Below are positions 1-9,752 of a stretch of 25,432 bases of DNA, piece by piece (within the stretch, counting starts at the first letter, position 1; every line of letters begins with the position of its first letter). The notes beneath the pieces are model-generated. The model had not been told where the DNA came from. It searched no databases and saw only the letters and a list, made by a program, of their open reading frames with translations. Location of the stretch: positions 1 through 25,432 of the forward strand of contig JAJJLU010003896.1 in assembly GCA_023807065.1 (NCBI GenBank), given 5' to 3'. The DNA comes from Isotricha intestinalis. Taxonomy: Eukaryota > Ciliophora > Litostomatea > Vestibuliferida > Isotrichidae. The position numbers and the translations under genes were made by a program.

Positions 1-249
1 ATTTGGGAGAAAAGAAAATAATATAAAAAAGAGAACATATTCATGAAATTATTTACTTATATTTATATATCATAGAGTGGGTTTTAAAAGAAGATATTAT
101 ATATTAAAAAAAGAAGATAATATTAACATCCTATTAATAAATATATTTATAGAATTGAAGAAAATAAAAGATCAATGAACTTAAAGAATTAAATAGAAAG
201 ATTAAAATGATACTCTATTAAAAGTAATTGAATAAAAAATAAAATATTT
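1..249. other. AT-rich DNA, no gene recognised
   Basis: No reading frame of useful length is seen on either strand and no protein motif could be read. It may be the eroded downstream part of the minus-strand relic that follows. Confidence 0.4.
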
Positions 250-850
250 AGAGCTTTGTATAGAAAAATGTATGAGGCTTATGAAAAAAGCAAAATACCC
301 ATTTACAGCAATTATAAATCTCTTTAAAGTATAATCAAAAGGATTTTTATTGATTTTTAAATTTGAATTATAAATTATAGGAAAAATAAAACAGTCATAA
401 TTTGATTTCCATCAATAGGGATATAGAAATCAAGAATTGTCTTCTTGAATTGACCATAAAGTTTTTAACATTCATTTTGTATATTTAATAATTTTTAATT
501 TTCCTTTTACTTGATTATTAATTATTTAAGGTCTTGAATTTGAATCAATAATTATTTGGGAAGTAGAAGTATCATAATCAAAGCATCTTGTTGTTCTTTA
601 CAAAACTTATAATTGCCAGGATCAATTTTTGTTTTTCTTATACGTTCAGGATTTGTATACATCATAATTTGGAGTGAAAGAAATTGAAGTAATATTCTTT
701 GGATATATTTTCAAATTCAAATTATTTTCTTTTAAATAGAGAATTATTTTTTTCTTCTTCAATGATATTATTGTATTATTCTCATTTAAATTTTTAGTTC
801 CATATGAATCCCATACTGTATAATATTGGGATAATTGCTTTCATAAAAAT
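250..850 (-). pseudogene. decayed unrecognised protein gene
   Basis: On the minus strand, several stretches read like real protein but lie in different frames and are broken by stops. Examples are a piece beginning WDSYGTKNLNENNTIISLKK, a piece YTNPERIRKTKIDPGNYKF near 610-660, a piece DFYIPIDGNQIMTVLFF near 390-440, and a last piece ending KRFIIAVNGYFAF near 290-320. Base composition here is less extreme than in the flanks, as expected for former coding sequence. I do not recognise the family. At least three frame changes are needed to join the pieces, so this is called a relic rather than an intron-bearing gene. Confidence 0.4.
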
Positions 851-1083
851 CTCCTTTAAAATTTGAAAAGTTTGAATTAATTATTGATGTATCAAATTTT
901 GTTTTATTAATTGATGAAAAAATATAACCTAAATTTAAAATATATAATTTAATAAATATAATATTCTCATTTTTATAAAGAATTAAAAATAAAAATACTT
1001 TTATTTTATCCTAAAACATTCAAAATCACAAATTTTTAATTATTGATTTGATCTTCTAATCTCTTTAGAATATTATTATACTA

Positions 1084-1136
1084 AAAAAATAGGGTAATAT
1101 TATTATTAATTAGATATAATAATATTACTATTTTTT
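1084..1136. repeat. inverted repeat, 20-bp stem with 2-nt bulge
   Basis: AAAAAATAG (1084-1092) and TAATATTATTA (1095-1105) are the exact reverse complements of CTATTTTTT (1128-1136) and TAATAATATTA (1117-1127). An extra GG (1093-1094) bulges out and the loop is 11 nt (1106-1116). In DNA this AT-rich, some such stems are expected by chance. Confidence 0.6.
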
Positions 1137-1358
1137 CCTAAAGAAAAGTTTTATTTGAATTTATTATTTTTTTACTTTGTTTATATTTTATATGGAATAT
1201 TTTTAAATTATTTTCTTAAAAAATTATCTTTATTGTTTTAATTATACATTAATTATAGGATTCAAAGTGTGATTTTTTTATATTAATTTTAATCTATTTT
1301 TTATTCCGATTTTGCTCACAACTTTTGTGTTATCTGAATAAAAAAAATATCTTTTATA

Positions 1359-1394
1359 ATATTTTATTTTTAATCTGAATTAAAAATAAAATAT
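1359..1394. repeat. perfect 16-bp inverted repeat, 4-nt loop
   Basis: Arm 1359-1374 (ATATTTTATTTTTAAT) is the exact reverse complement of arm 1379-1394, with CTGA between. It is A/T only, so a chance origin is likely and no function is claimed. Confidence 0.6.
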
Positions 1395-1719
1395 AGTTTT
1401 ATAAATAATTTAAACATCAATTAATCTCCAATACGATAATTAATATATTTTTTTAATTTTAGATTATAATTTTTTCTTTTTTTTCATTTAAAGGTTTTTA
1501 ACATTATTTAACAAAATCATTTCAATTCGTTTTAATAAATAAATTAATGTTTTAACTATAAACAATAAATAAATTATTAAATAAATTATTTCTAAAATTA
1601 TATTACCTTTTTATTAATTATAATTAATTAAAAAAGAAATTAGAAATACAATTATAATTTATTATATTTCATTAATTTATACATTTGTGGTATTTGTTCT
1701 AAATGTAATTTCTAATCTT

Positions 1720-3200
1720 TTTATTTGAAATTTTTTTTATAATTTATAAATTGTCCATTAGTTAAATTTTTCATATCCTTTTAAAAATTTATAATATTTC
1801 GTTCAGTCATCATATCATTAATATTTATTTTAATAGGTAATGATTGATTAAAATTATTTGAATTAGTTAATTTAAAATTTTTACTTTTTTTATTTTCCTT
1901 TTTTGTTTCAATTTGATTATTTAAATTAATTTTAGAATTATAATTTAAAAGAGCTTCAGGATGATTATCAAAATAATTTTTAATATATAATAGTTTCAAA
2001 TCTTTCATTTTTTGAATTAAAAATACTTTCTCCAAAGAAAAATATCATAAAAAAGTATAGAAGGAAATTTAGAAAAATTATAAGAATTATTTTGATAATT
2101 TTCATGATAAAAATATCTTAATTTATTGAAAACAAATAAATTGTACTTTATTAATATCAGTTATTTTATAAAATTGAAGAAGAGTTGAAAGACCATTAAT
2201 TTTTTTAGAATTATTATTTGTTCTTCATAAATATAAAAATAAGGAATAAAAAATTGAGAGCAAAATTTACATTTTGTAACAGATAATTTTTATTTCTATT
2301 ATATAAATTATATCTAAATATCATTTGTTTTTTTTACAATAATCACATATTGATATTGATTGAATAATATTTATACCAAAATTACATATTTTTAAGAAAT
2401 TCTATTTTTTTGTGAATTTATTAAATTTATCATTGAATTTAAAATTGATAAATTTTCTTTTTTATTATGATTTATTGAAATTCTTTTTGTTGATTGATTT
2501 GAAAATTAAATTTTAAATATTTCTTATAATTTAATAATTCTTCTATTTCACAATTAAATTTATAAAATGCTATTAATTACTTTTCATATTTTTTTATCAT
2601 TTCATTAAATTTATAAATTATTGGATCATACTTTTTATCAGTAAAAGTATCAGAACTTATTCTATTTATAATTTCATTTATTTTAATTGGTTCATTCTTT
2701 TTTAATGAATTATTTTTTATTATTTAATTATATTCTCTATTGAAAATATTTGTAATTAAATCCTTTATGATTATCTAAATATAAATCTAATAAGTTAAAT
2801 TTTAAGGATAAATAAAAATATTATTTTGATTATACTTTAAAATTTTATAATTGAAGAGATATAATAGAAATAGAATGAAATTTTAATTTTTAAATTTTGG
2901 AAATTTTTTATTTTCTATTTTATGTTTTTGATATACTATATGATTAATAATAAAAACATCAAAAATTGGTTAATCTCTTAAATATTTAAAAAAAGGTTGA
3001 ATAACTTTTGAAGAATCTTCAATAAATTTTGGAAAATTAAAAATTTGAGATTCTTCATCAGATAAAATGTAATGTTTTTTTTTCATAATTTTAAAAGAAA
3101 CATAAAATTAAAAAATAATTCTCTATTACTCATATCATTAATTTTATTTATATCACTTTTTAAATTATTTTTTGTATATATAATTAATAATTATTAGAAT
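1720..3200 (-). pseudogene. relic of a DENN-domain protein, C-terminal half
   Basis: DENN proteins are exchange factors for Rab GTPases in membrane traffic. Read on the minus strand, pieces in changing frames resemble the dDENN end: SNRELFFNFMFLLKL near 3080-3130, then, after a frame shift at an A9 run, FIEDSSKVIQPFFKYLRD-stop-PIFDVFI (about 2950-3040), where the dDENN consensus has a conserved TQ-F-x2-FI. Further on come a CxxC piece KCKFCSQFFIPYF near 2240-2270 and a piece with FPSILFYDIFLW near 2035-2055. These recall the C-terminal zinc-binding tail seen after the DENN module in DENND4-type proteins. An 84-codon frame stays open at 1781-2035. Stops such as the TAA at 2970-2972 and several frame shifts show decay. 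No cDENN or uDENN part exists upstream, because the CLEC16A gene lies there. The assignment rests on short pieces. Confidence 0.5.
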
Positions 3201-3285
3201 AATTTTGAATGTTAATTTTTAATTAATTTCCTTAAAATTTTTAATAGATAATTCTTATTTGAATTAAAAGTTTAATTCAATTTAA

Positions 3286-6092
3286 ATGGAAAGAATTAAT
3301 GAAATTATAAATGATAAAATAACTTCTGATAATTTAATGTAAATTAGACAATAACAATTTTAATTTATAGAAAATTATATGAAGAATTACATATAATAAC
3401 ATCTCAAAGTAAAATAGAATATAAAGAAAATGAATGTCAATTGATTCTTCAAAGTTTAATAGAATATATTTTAGAATCAGATAAAAATGATCTTTCAATA
3501 TTTTAGTAAATAAAAAATAATTTATAATTTTTAATTAGTACTTTCTGTGAAAATAACATAATAGAAGATATAATAATATTATCTTCATCAAATAGAAATA
3601 TTAAAATAATAACAATGAAAAATTTAGGAATAATCTTATCTTCAATATCAAATAAAGAAATATTATTTTATTTCTTTTCACATAATTACATTAATAATAT
3701 AATATCTAATTTATTAAATGATATTCCAATAACAGATATTGATTATTTATCTTATTATATAAATTTCTTAAGAACAATATCATTAAAATTAAATTTAGAA
3801 ACATTAAATTTATTTTTTAACAAAAATTTAAATTCTTTTCCTTTATTAGATAATTCTTTAATATTATTTAATCATCCTGATGTTATGATTCAAAATGTAA
3901 GTAGAACAATATTTTTATCAATTATTAAATTTTCTTATCCTCCTTTAATTGAATATATTTGTTCTCTTCCTCAAATTATTATTTTTATTCAAATGCAATT
4001 TAAATTTAATAATATGATTTATTCATTATTTCAATTAAAAAATAATCAAAATATTAATGAAGATATTAGTGATAATATTAAAGATTTTATTGATGAAATT
4101 ACAGGAGAAATTTTATTCATTCAAGATATTTTAAGTGTTGGAAATAAGAAAATAAATTTTATTTTAATTAATTCTATTTTTTATATTGTTTTCTTTAATA
4201 ATTTATTTAAAAATCTTATTTGTAATTTCCAAAGAAATATTACTTTATATATTATTTATCTATTTTTGAAAAATATTAAAGATGAATATTTTTTAAATAT
4301 TCTTATTTTTCTTTTATTTAATGAATATACTCATTTTGAATTAAAAAAACTTCTAGATGAAAAATTAGAATATACTGCAGAATACTTTGTTTATAATAAA
4401 AATATTAAAGTTCCTTTTGATGAATATTTAAAATTTAATTTTAATGAAAATTTATTTAATTCAACTGGTTTTTTTATAGCAAATTCAAATAAATATAAAG
4501 AAATAAAAATAATATTAGATAATTTACAAGATTTTAAATATATTGAAGATAAAAAATTAATTTTTGAAATAACAATGATGCAAATAGGAAAATACTTTAA
4601 AGATAAAAATAATATTTTTGATAATATAATGAATTTTCATAAATTTATTTCTGATGTCACTGGAATTAATAGTGGATTTTTTGATAAGAATAATAATAGT
4701 ATATGTATATTAAGTAGTAAATATTTTGAAAACTTAAATTGGAATATTGTAAATCCAGTAAGAAAACATTTAATTAATTTAATGTATAATGCAACAGAAA
4801 AAAATAATACAATTTTAAATTATCTTTTCCTTTTAAATTACATAATAAATTTAGATAATATATCAATTAATTTAAAAACTATTCTTAAAATATATTCACC
4901 ATATCAAAAAAAGAAAAAAGAAGTTTTTTTTGATATTAATTCAATGTATTTTTATGAAGATGAAATAAAAAATGAAAATAATTCTCCTTATCCAATAATA
5001 TATGATTATTCAAACAATAGTAATGATAATAATAAGAATGATAATATAAATAATTCAGGTGTTCCTCCTGAATTATTTATAATTAATCAAGTTTTTCAAT
5101 TTGATTTTTCAAATTCCTTCTTTGAAAAAAAATATCCTTTAGATAAAATAGATAATTTAACATATGATTCAAATTTAATTCAATCATTATTATTTAAAAT
5201 TCAAAATTTAAATGATTTTATGCCAATATTAAGTTATAAATTAATATTTTCAATAATTGAAAAATTAATAATAAATCCAAATGGTGATTCTATAATAGAA
5301 CAAAGTCATTTAAATGCAATAAATAATACTTATATAAATATAATAAATTCAATTTTATATGGAATAAATAAAAATAAGAATTTTAATAATGAATTATTTA
5401 GAAATGCATTTAATTTATTTGAAAATGCTTTTAATTATCATAAATTAAATATAGAAGAAATATTAAATAATATTCAACAAGAACCTTATTTTTTATATTA
5501 TACTAATCATATTAAAAATCCAAAAATAATGAAATATCCAAGTAAAGAAATAGATAATTTTGAATGTTTACTTTTTAAATTTTTATGTTTTTATGACTTA
5601 ATTAATCAAATATATAATAAAGGGAAAAATAAATCATTAAAATATTCTAAATTTCCTCTTTCTTTTTCAGAACAAGAAATTAATGTTAATTCAATAATAA
5701 ATTTATTTAAATTAAAAGTAGATGCTTTTCAAACTGAATTTAAAACTAGAAAATATGAAAAACCAAATTTATATTCTTTATTTATTTATGCTAATTATTT
5801 ATATTTTGCTGAAAATTTAAATGATAATAGTAATTCTATTGTTAAATATAAATTTCCGGTAAGTCAAATTTTAATTGCTGAAGATTCACGAGAACCAAGA
5901 CAATTAACTTTATTTATTAATGAAAATACTATTTTTTTAGAATTTAAAAGTCCCGAAAAAACTAAAGAAATTAAATTAATTCTTCAAAATGCTAATAATA
6001 ATATTTTATTATCTGAATATTCACTTCTTGAATCTTATTTTAGTCAAATAAAAGTTGAATTTATGAAATTTATAAATTTTAATAAAAAATAA
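3286..6092 (+). CDS. CLEC16A/TT9-type protein with FPL domain, three exons
   Basis: CLEC16A homologues (Ema in flies, GOP-1 in worms) act on endosomes and in autophagy and mitophagy. Proposed structure is join(3286..3338, 3371..3505, 3539..6092), giving 913 residues. The ATG is preceded directly by an in-frame TAA. The N-terminal FPL domain is clear: SDKNDLSIFYTFCENNII and SSSNRNIKIITMKNLG bridge into the third exon, followed by LFYFFSHNYINNII, YLSYYINFLRTISLKLN, FPLLDNSLILFNHPDVM and QNVSRTIFLSIIKF. These match the family blocks LYYLLSNNYVN, YYISFLKTLSLKLN and FFNHPESMVR. A low-complexity Asn/Asp stretch lies mid-protein. A C-terminal piece (ILIAEDSREPRQLTLFINEN) resembles the family's lipid-binding-like tail. 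Without the two introns the first 88 residues, including conserved FPL sequence, would be lost. The FPL assignment is strong and the rest is weakly conserved. Confidence 0.87.
3339..3370 (+). other. spliceosomal-type intron 1, 32 nt
   Basis: It begins GTAAATTAG and ends TTTAATTTATAG. Removal joins exon 1 (ending TTA AT) to A AAA TTA TAT and restores the reading frame into the FPL domain. Retention gives an immediate in-frame TAA (ATG TAA). Its length is not a multiple of three. Confidence 0.75.
3506..3538 (+). other. spliceosomal-type intron 2, 33 nt
   Basis: It begins GTAAATAAAA and ends TTTTTAATTAG. Removal joins TTT TA to T ACT TTC TGT GAA, reading FYTFCENN, a conserved FPL block. Retention gives TTT TAG TAA, an immediate stop. 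It shares the GTAAAT donor and (T)AG acceptor with intron 1. Confidence 0.78.
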
Positions 6093-6202
6093 ATTTATTT
6101 TATAATTATTTAAATTATTTTTTTCCAAAACAATATTTAATTAAAAAAAACACATAAACTATATTATATATATATCAAAAAAAAAAAGTAATAAAAAAAA
6201 TA

Positions 6203-8200
6203 ATGAAAAAGAAGAATATATGGGATAGATATAAATCAATATGTATTTTAGGAGAAGGTTCAATGGGTAAAGTATATAAAGCCCAAAACAGAAAAACAAA
6301 TGAATATGTTGCAATAAAAGAAATAGATAAATCACATTTGAAAAAAAAAATAGCTTTAGATTCAGAAAATGCAATTGAATATAAATGTGAAATAGATTCA
6401 GGTTCAAAAGTATATGTAGTAATGGAATATTGTATATTAAATTTAGAAGATTATATCCAAATGAATGAAAAAGGATTAGAACCAAAAGAAGTAAAAGAAA
6501 TATTATTACAATTAAATAATGTTTTTAAACTAATGAATAATCAGAAAATAATTCATTCAAAACTGAGTTTAACAAATATTTTATTAAAGATACAATCATT
6601 AAATAAAATAATAATAAAAATATCAGATTTGAGTTCAATAGACAGCATAAACAACAATAGCAATATTGAATTAAAATTATCAGAACCTCCTGAAGCTTTA
6701 GAAAATCAACCTTATAGTCTAAAAAGTGATATTTGGAGTTTAGGTACTATTATTTATTATATGTTATTTAAAGAATATCCTTATAATGGTGATGGTGATG
6801 TATTAGATGAAATAAAAAAAGGAAAAAAATTCAAATCATGTAATGATAAATTATTAAATGATTTAATTTCAAAAATGCTTGTTTATAATCCTGAAAAAAG
6901 AATTTCATGGGAAGAATATTTTTCTGATAATTTTTTTAAAACTGAAAAAAAAAAAAATTTAAATATTGAAAATAATTTTCATCAAGATAGTGATAATCTT
7001 AATGATGTAGAAAAACAAGAAAAAGAAGAAGATAAAAAAAAAAATGATTTTTTATCTATTTGTGAAATACATAAAGAAAAAATTTGGGGACATTGTAAAA
7101 AATGTAAAAAAAATATTTGTGAAAATTGTATTGATAAACATCCAAATAATATTCATGAAGTTATTCCTTTTTTTAATATTGGATTTAATAAAAAAGAATT
7201 AGATGAAATTTATCCTTTAATGCAACAAATAAAAAATAATATAACAAATATAAATTTAACTCAAAAATTAATTACAGGAATTTTTGAAAATTTAAAAATA
7301 AATAAATTAAATAGTGATATTTTTCAATATGATAAAAAAAATAATTTTAAACAATATTTTATTGATTGTTTAAAGGAATTTGAAACAGAATCAAAAGTAG
7401 ATTTTCTTTTTAGTTTAGATTTAAATAATTTTATTATATGTGAACATGAAATAAAAAAAGAAGATTTAAACAAAAAAATAAATATATTAAATTATCCTGA
7501 AGATTATAAAAAAGACTTAATTAATTGTTGTGATATTTTTATAAATAATAAAAAAATAGATTTTTCATATGATTATATTTTTTCTGAAGAAGGAAAATAC
7601 GAAATTAAAATTAAATTTAAAAAAGAAATAAATAATTTAAGTTGGTTATTTTATAATTGTAAAACAATAACAACAATATATTTTGCAAACTTTCATATTA
7701 ATAATATAAATGATATAAGTTATATGTTTCATGGATGTTCATCATTAAAATATTTAGATATTAATCATTTAAATGTAGAAAATGTAATTAATATGAATGG
7801 ATTATTTTCAGATTGTTATTCTTTAGAAAATTTAGATTTATCTGAGTTAGAAAGTGATAATGTAAAAAATATGAATTGGATGTTTCAAAATTGTTATTCT
7901 TTAAAAAATTTAAACTTATCTAATTTTAATACTTCTAAAGTTGAATATATGATTGGAATGTTTGAAAATTGTAATTCGTTAGAATCTTTAGATTTATCTA
8001 GTTTTAATACTTCTAATGTTATAGATGTTAGTAATATTTTTTCGGGATGTTCTAAATTAACTTTTCTAAATATTCTATATTTTAATTTGGATTTCTGCTA
8101 TAATATGAATAATATGTTTTTGAATTTAAATAGTAGATGTACAATTGAACAAAATGATAGAAAAATAAATCTAATTTTGCAATTTGATAATTTAAAATAA
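6203..8200 (+). CDS. pseudokinase with B-box zinc finger and DUF285 repeats
   Basis: 665 residues. A protein-kinase fold (about 8-245) has a glycine loop GEGSMGKVY (17-25), VAIK with Lys39, and late-lobe KSDIWSLGTIIYYM. The catalytic HRD-Lys-Asn segment reads HSKLSLTN (118-125), so the catalytic Asp is Lys. DFG reads DLS (142-144). The stretch between Lys39 and the hinge (VVMEYC) is unusually short, with no clear helix-C Glu. It is probably catalytically dead. A charged linker follows, then a B-box-type zinc finger (287-318: CxxH, CxxC, CxxC, then two His). A middle region is not recognised. The C-terminus has six 26-residue repeats of the DUF285/BspA type, each with an xF-x2-C core such as SYMFHGC, NWMFQNC and IGMFENC, and LDLS-NTSNV spacing. 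No signal peptide or membrane segment is seen, so it is likely intracellular, unlike bacterial DUF285 surface proteins. It starts 110 bp after the CLEC16A stop on the same strand. Confidence 0.85.
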   Translation: MKKKNIWDRYKSICILGEGSMGKVYKAQNRKTNEYVAIKEIDKSHLKKKIALDSENAIEYKCEIDSGSKVYVVMEYCILNLEDYIQMNEKGLEPKEVKEILLQLNNVFKLMNNQKIIHSKLSLTNILLKIQSLNKIIIKISDLSSIDSINNNSNIELKLSEPPEALENQPYSLKSDIWSLGTIIYYMLFKEYPYNGDGDVLDEIKKGKKFKSCNDKLLNDLISKMLVYNPEKRISWEEYFSDNFFKTEKKKNLNIENNFHQDSDNLNDVEKQEKEEDKKKNDFLSICEIHKEKIWGHCKKCKKNICENCIDKHPNNIHEVIPFFNIGFNKKELDEIYPLMQQIKNNITNINLTQKLITGIFENLKINKLNSDIFQYDKKNNFKQYFIDCLKEFETESKVDFLFSLDLNNFIICEHEIKKEDLNKKINILNYPEDYKKDLINCCDIFINNKKIDFSYDYIFSEEGKYEIKIKFKKEINNLSWLFYNCKTITTIYFANFHINNINDISYMFHGCSSLKYLDINHLNVENVINMNGLFSDCYSLENLDLSELESDNVKNMNWMFQNCYSLKNLNLSNFNTSKVEYMIGMFENCNSLESLDLSSFNTSNVIDVSNIFSGCSKLTFLNILYFNLDFCYNMNNMFLNLNSRCTIEQNDRKINLILQFDNLK

Positions 8201-8264
8201 ATAAATAAAAGAATATAAGAATTTAAATAAAAAAATATATTTAAAATTAATTAAATATTAATAT

Positions 8265-9715
8265 GTTAACTTTATATAAGTGGTGATTCAACAGTTCCTT
8301 CATTTAATGAACCTTATTATTATCCAAGATATAGTTAAGCAACTCAATTAAATAATTATTTTAATATTCCAATAATTAATTTAGCTAAATATGGAAGAAG
8401 TAGTTTATCATATATTAAAGAACCAGAATATGAAAAATTAAAAAATAATTTCATAAAAGGAGATTTTCTCAATATTACTTTTGGGCATAAAGATGAAAAA
8501 TATGGTGATTAAAATAGATTTACAAATGCAAATTTACCTTTAAATAATAATAAATCATTTAAATATTCTTAATATAATAATTATATTAAATTTAAGATTT
8601 GAAAAAGAAGTTAATTTAATAATATGTACTCCACTTCCAAGATTAGATTCTAATAATTTATATAAAGGAAGTTGTATTCATGATACTAAATATGGTAATT
8701 ATAAACAAAGTATTATTGAATTAGGAAATTGAATTTAATATATGTGCTATTAATTTAACTGATGAATTATATGAAAAGTTTAAAAAAATTGGTTTTGATA
8801 AAATTTGCTTTTATTATGCTATTTTAAAAGGAAAAAAAGACAATAATAATATTATACCTGATTTAAATTCACTTGATAAAACTAATTTAAATTTTTTTGG
8901 AGCTAAATATTATCTAAATTAATTATTCAAAGTAATTGTAATTTAAAAAATTATTTAAAAACTAATAATATTAAAGAACCAAAAATAGAAAGAGAAGTAA
9001 AGCCAAATGAAAATTATATTTTAAAAAAATTATAATTCTCCCGATCTAATAAAATATAAACCAGAAAATGAAAATTTTAAAATTCAAAATAAAAATTTTT
9101 ATGGAACAGTGTTTGGAGAATTTAGTGAAATAATAAATATAAATAATGATAAATCTTTATTTGCTTTAGAAAAAAATAATAAATTTATAGTAGGTGAAAA
9201 AGGATATAATGATCATATTCACATAACAAATGATTCATTTTTATATATATTTAATCAATGTGATATAAATAATAATTTTATTATAAAATGTAAAGGAAAA
9301 ATAATAGAAACTTTAAATATTGATGAAGAAGGTTTTGGTTTAATGATAAGAGATGATTGTTATATAAATAATATAGAAAAAATATATCAATAAATTATAA
9401 TTATATTTCATGTGGTATTTTACTAGTTATTCAAAAACAAAAATATTATTTTAAGAGATGAAAAAAGTGGATTAAAATTTGATGATGAAATAATAAATGA
9501 AGGATATAAAAAAAATAATATATATAATATATGGAAATAATAAGGAAAAAACAAATTATTGATAGTAAATTAATATATTTAAATAGAATATATAATAAAA
9601 ATTATGTTGATTAGTGCAATTGATAATAAATTTATTTATATTGGTTTTTTTACAACAAGAGGAACTTTAGTTGATATAGTGATATTAATTTAGATATATT
9701 TGGATAAGGAATTTA
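8265..9715 (+). pseudogene. broken rhamnogalacturonan acetylesterase-like (SGNH) gene
   Basis: Pieces in shifting frames match an SGNH esterase of the rhamnogalacturonan acetylesterase type, which removes acetyl groups from pectin. Block I is LYISGDSTVPSF (8270-8305), then LAKYGRSSLSYI, FGHKDEKYGD (8480-8508), ICTPLPRLDSNNLYKGS, AINLTDELYEKFKKIGFDK, and block V SLDKTNLNFFGAKYY (about 8869-8913). The oxyanion-hole Asn of FGHND is Lys. The catalytic His of DxxHLN is Asn (codon 8884-8886). Stops occur at 8336-8338 and after GD and KYS, and at least two frame shifts follow. The 5' end, including any signal peptide, is missing. A second module follows: a 94-codon open stretch 9109-9393 with EGFGLMIRDDCYIN, then IYIGFFTTRGTLV near 9630-9675, which resembles a carbohydrate-binding-type appendage. 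Upstream is the kinase stop at 8200. Similar esterases are common in gut bacteria, so a transferred origin is plausible but inferred. Confidence 0.7.
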
Positions 9716-9752
9716 TCATTAAAATAAATTATTTATTTTAATGATAAATTCC
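9708..9752. repeat. perfect 21-bp hairpin between convergent gene ends
   Basis: Arm 9708-9728, starting GGAATTTATCATT, is the exact reverse complement of arm 9732-9752, with a 3-nt loop TTA. The right arm holds the last codons (Asn-Leu-Ser-Leu-Lys) and stop of the minus-strand WD40 gene. The left arm holds the end of the relic esterase on the plus strand. It could form a stem in either transcript. Confidence 0.75.

Larger units (their letters stand above)
851..1719. other. AT-rich spacer with inverted repeats
   Basis: No supported gene. The stretch is almost pure A/T with homopolymer runs. It contains two clear hairpin-capable inverted repeats (1084-1136 and 1359-1394). Part may be 3' flank of the DENN relic on the minus strand. 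Confidence 0.5.

Noticed and set aside
6159..6485. 108-codon minus-strand frame over the kinase gene
   Set aside because: It is opposite the clear kinase domain and its Leu/Ile/Phe-rich sequence is the usual shadow of A-rich coding DNA.
8265..9715. TAA read as Gln to make the esterase and DENN relics into live genes of an altered code
   Set aside because: At a few sites TAA stands where Gln could fit, but many other stops and true frame shifts remain, and the long intact genes never contain in-frame TAA and end with it.
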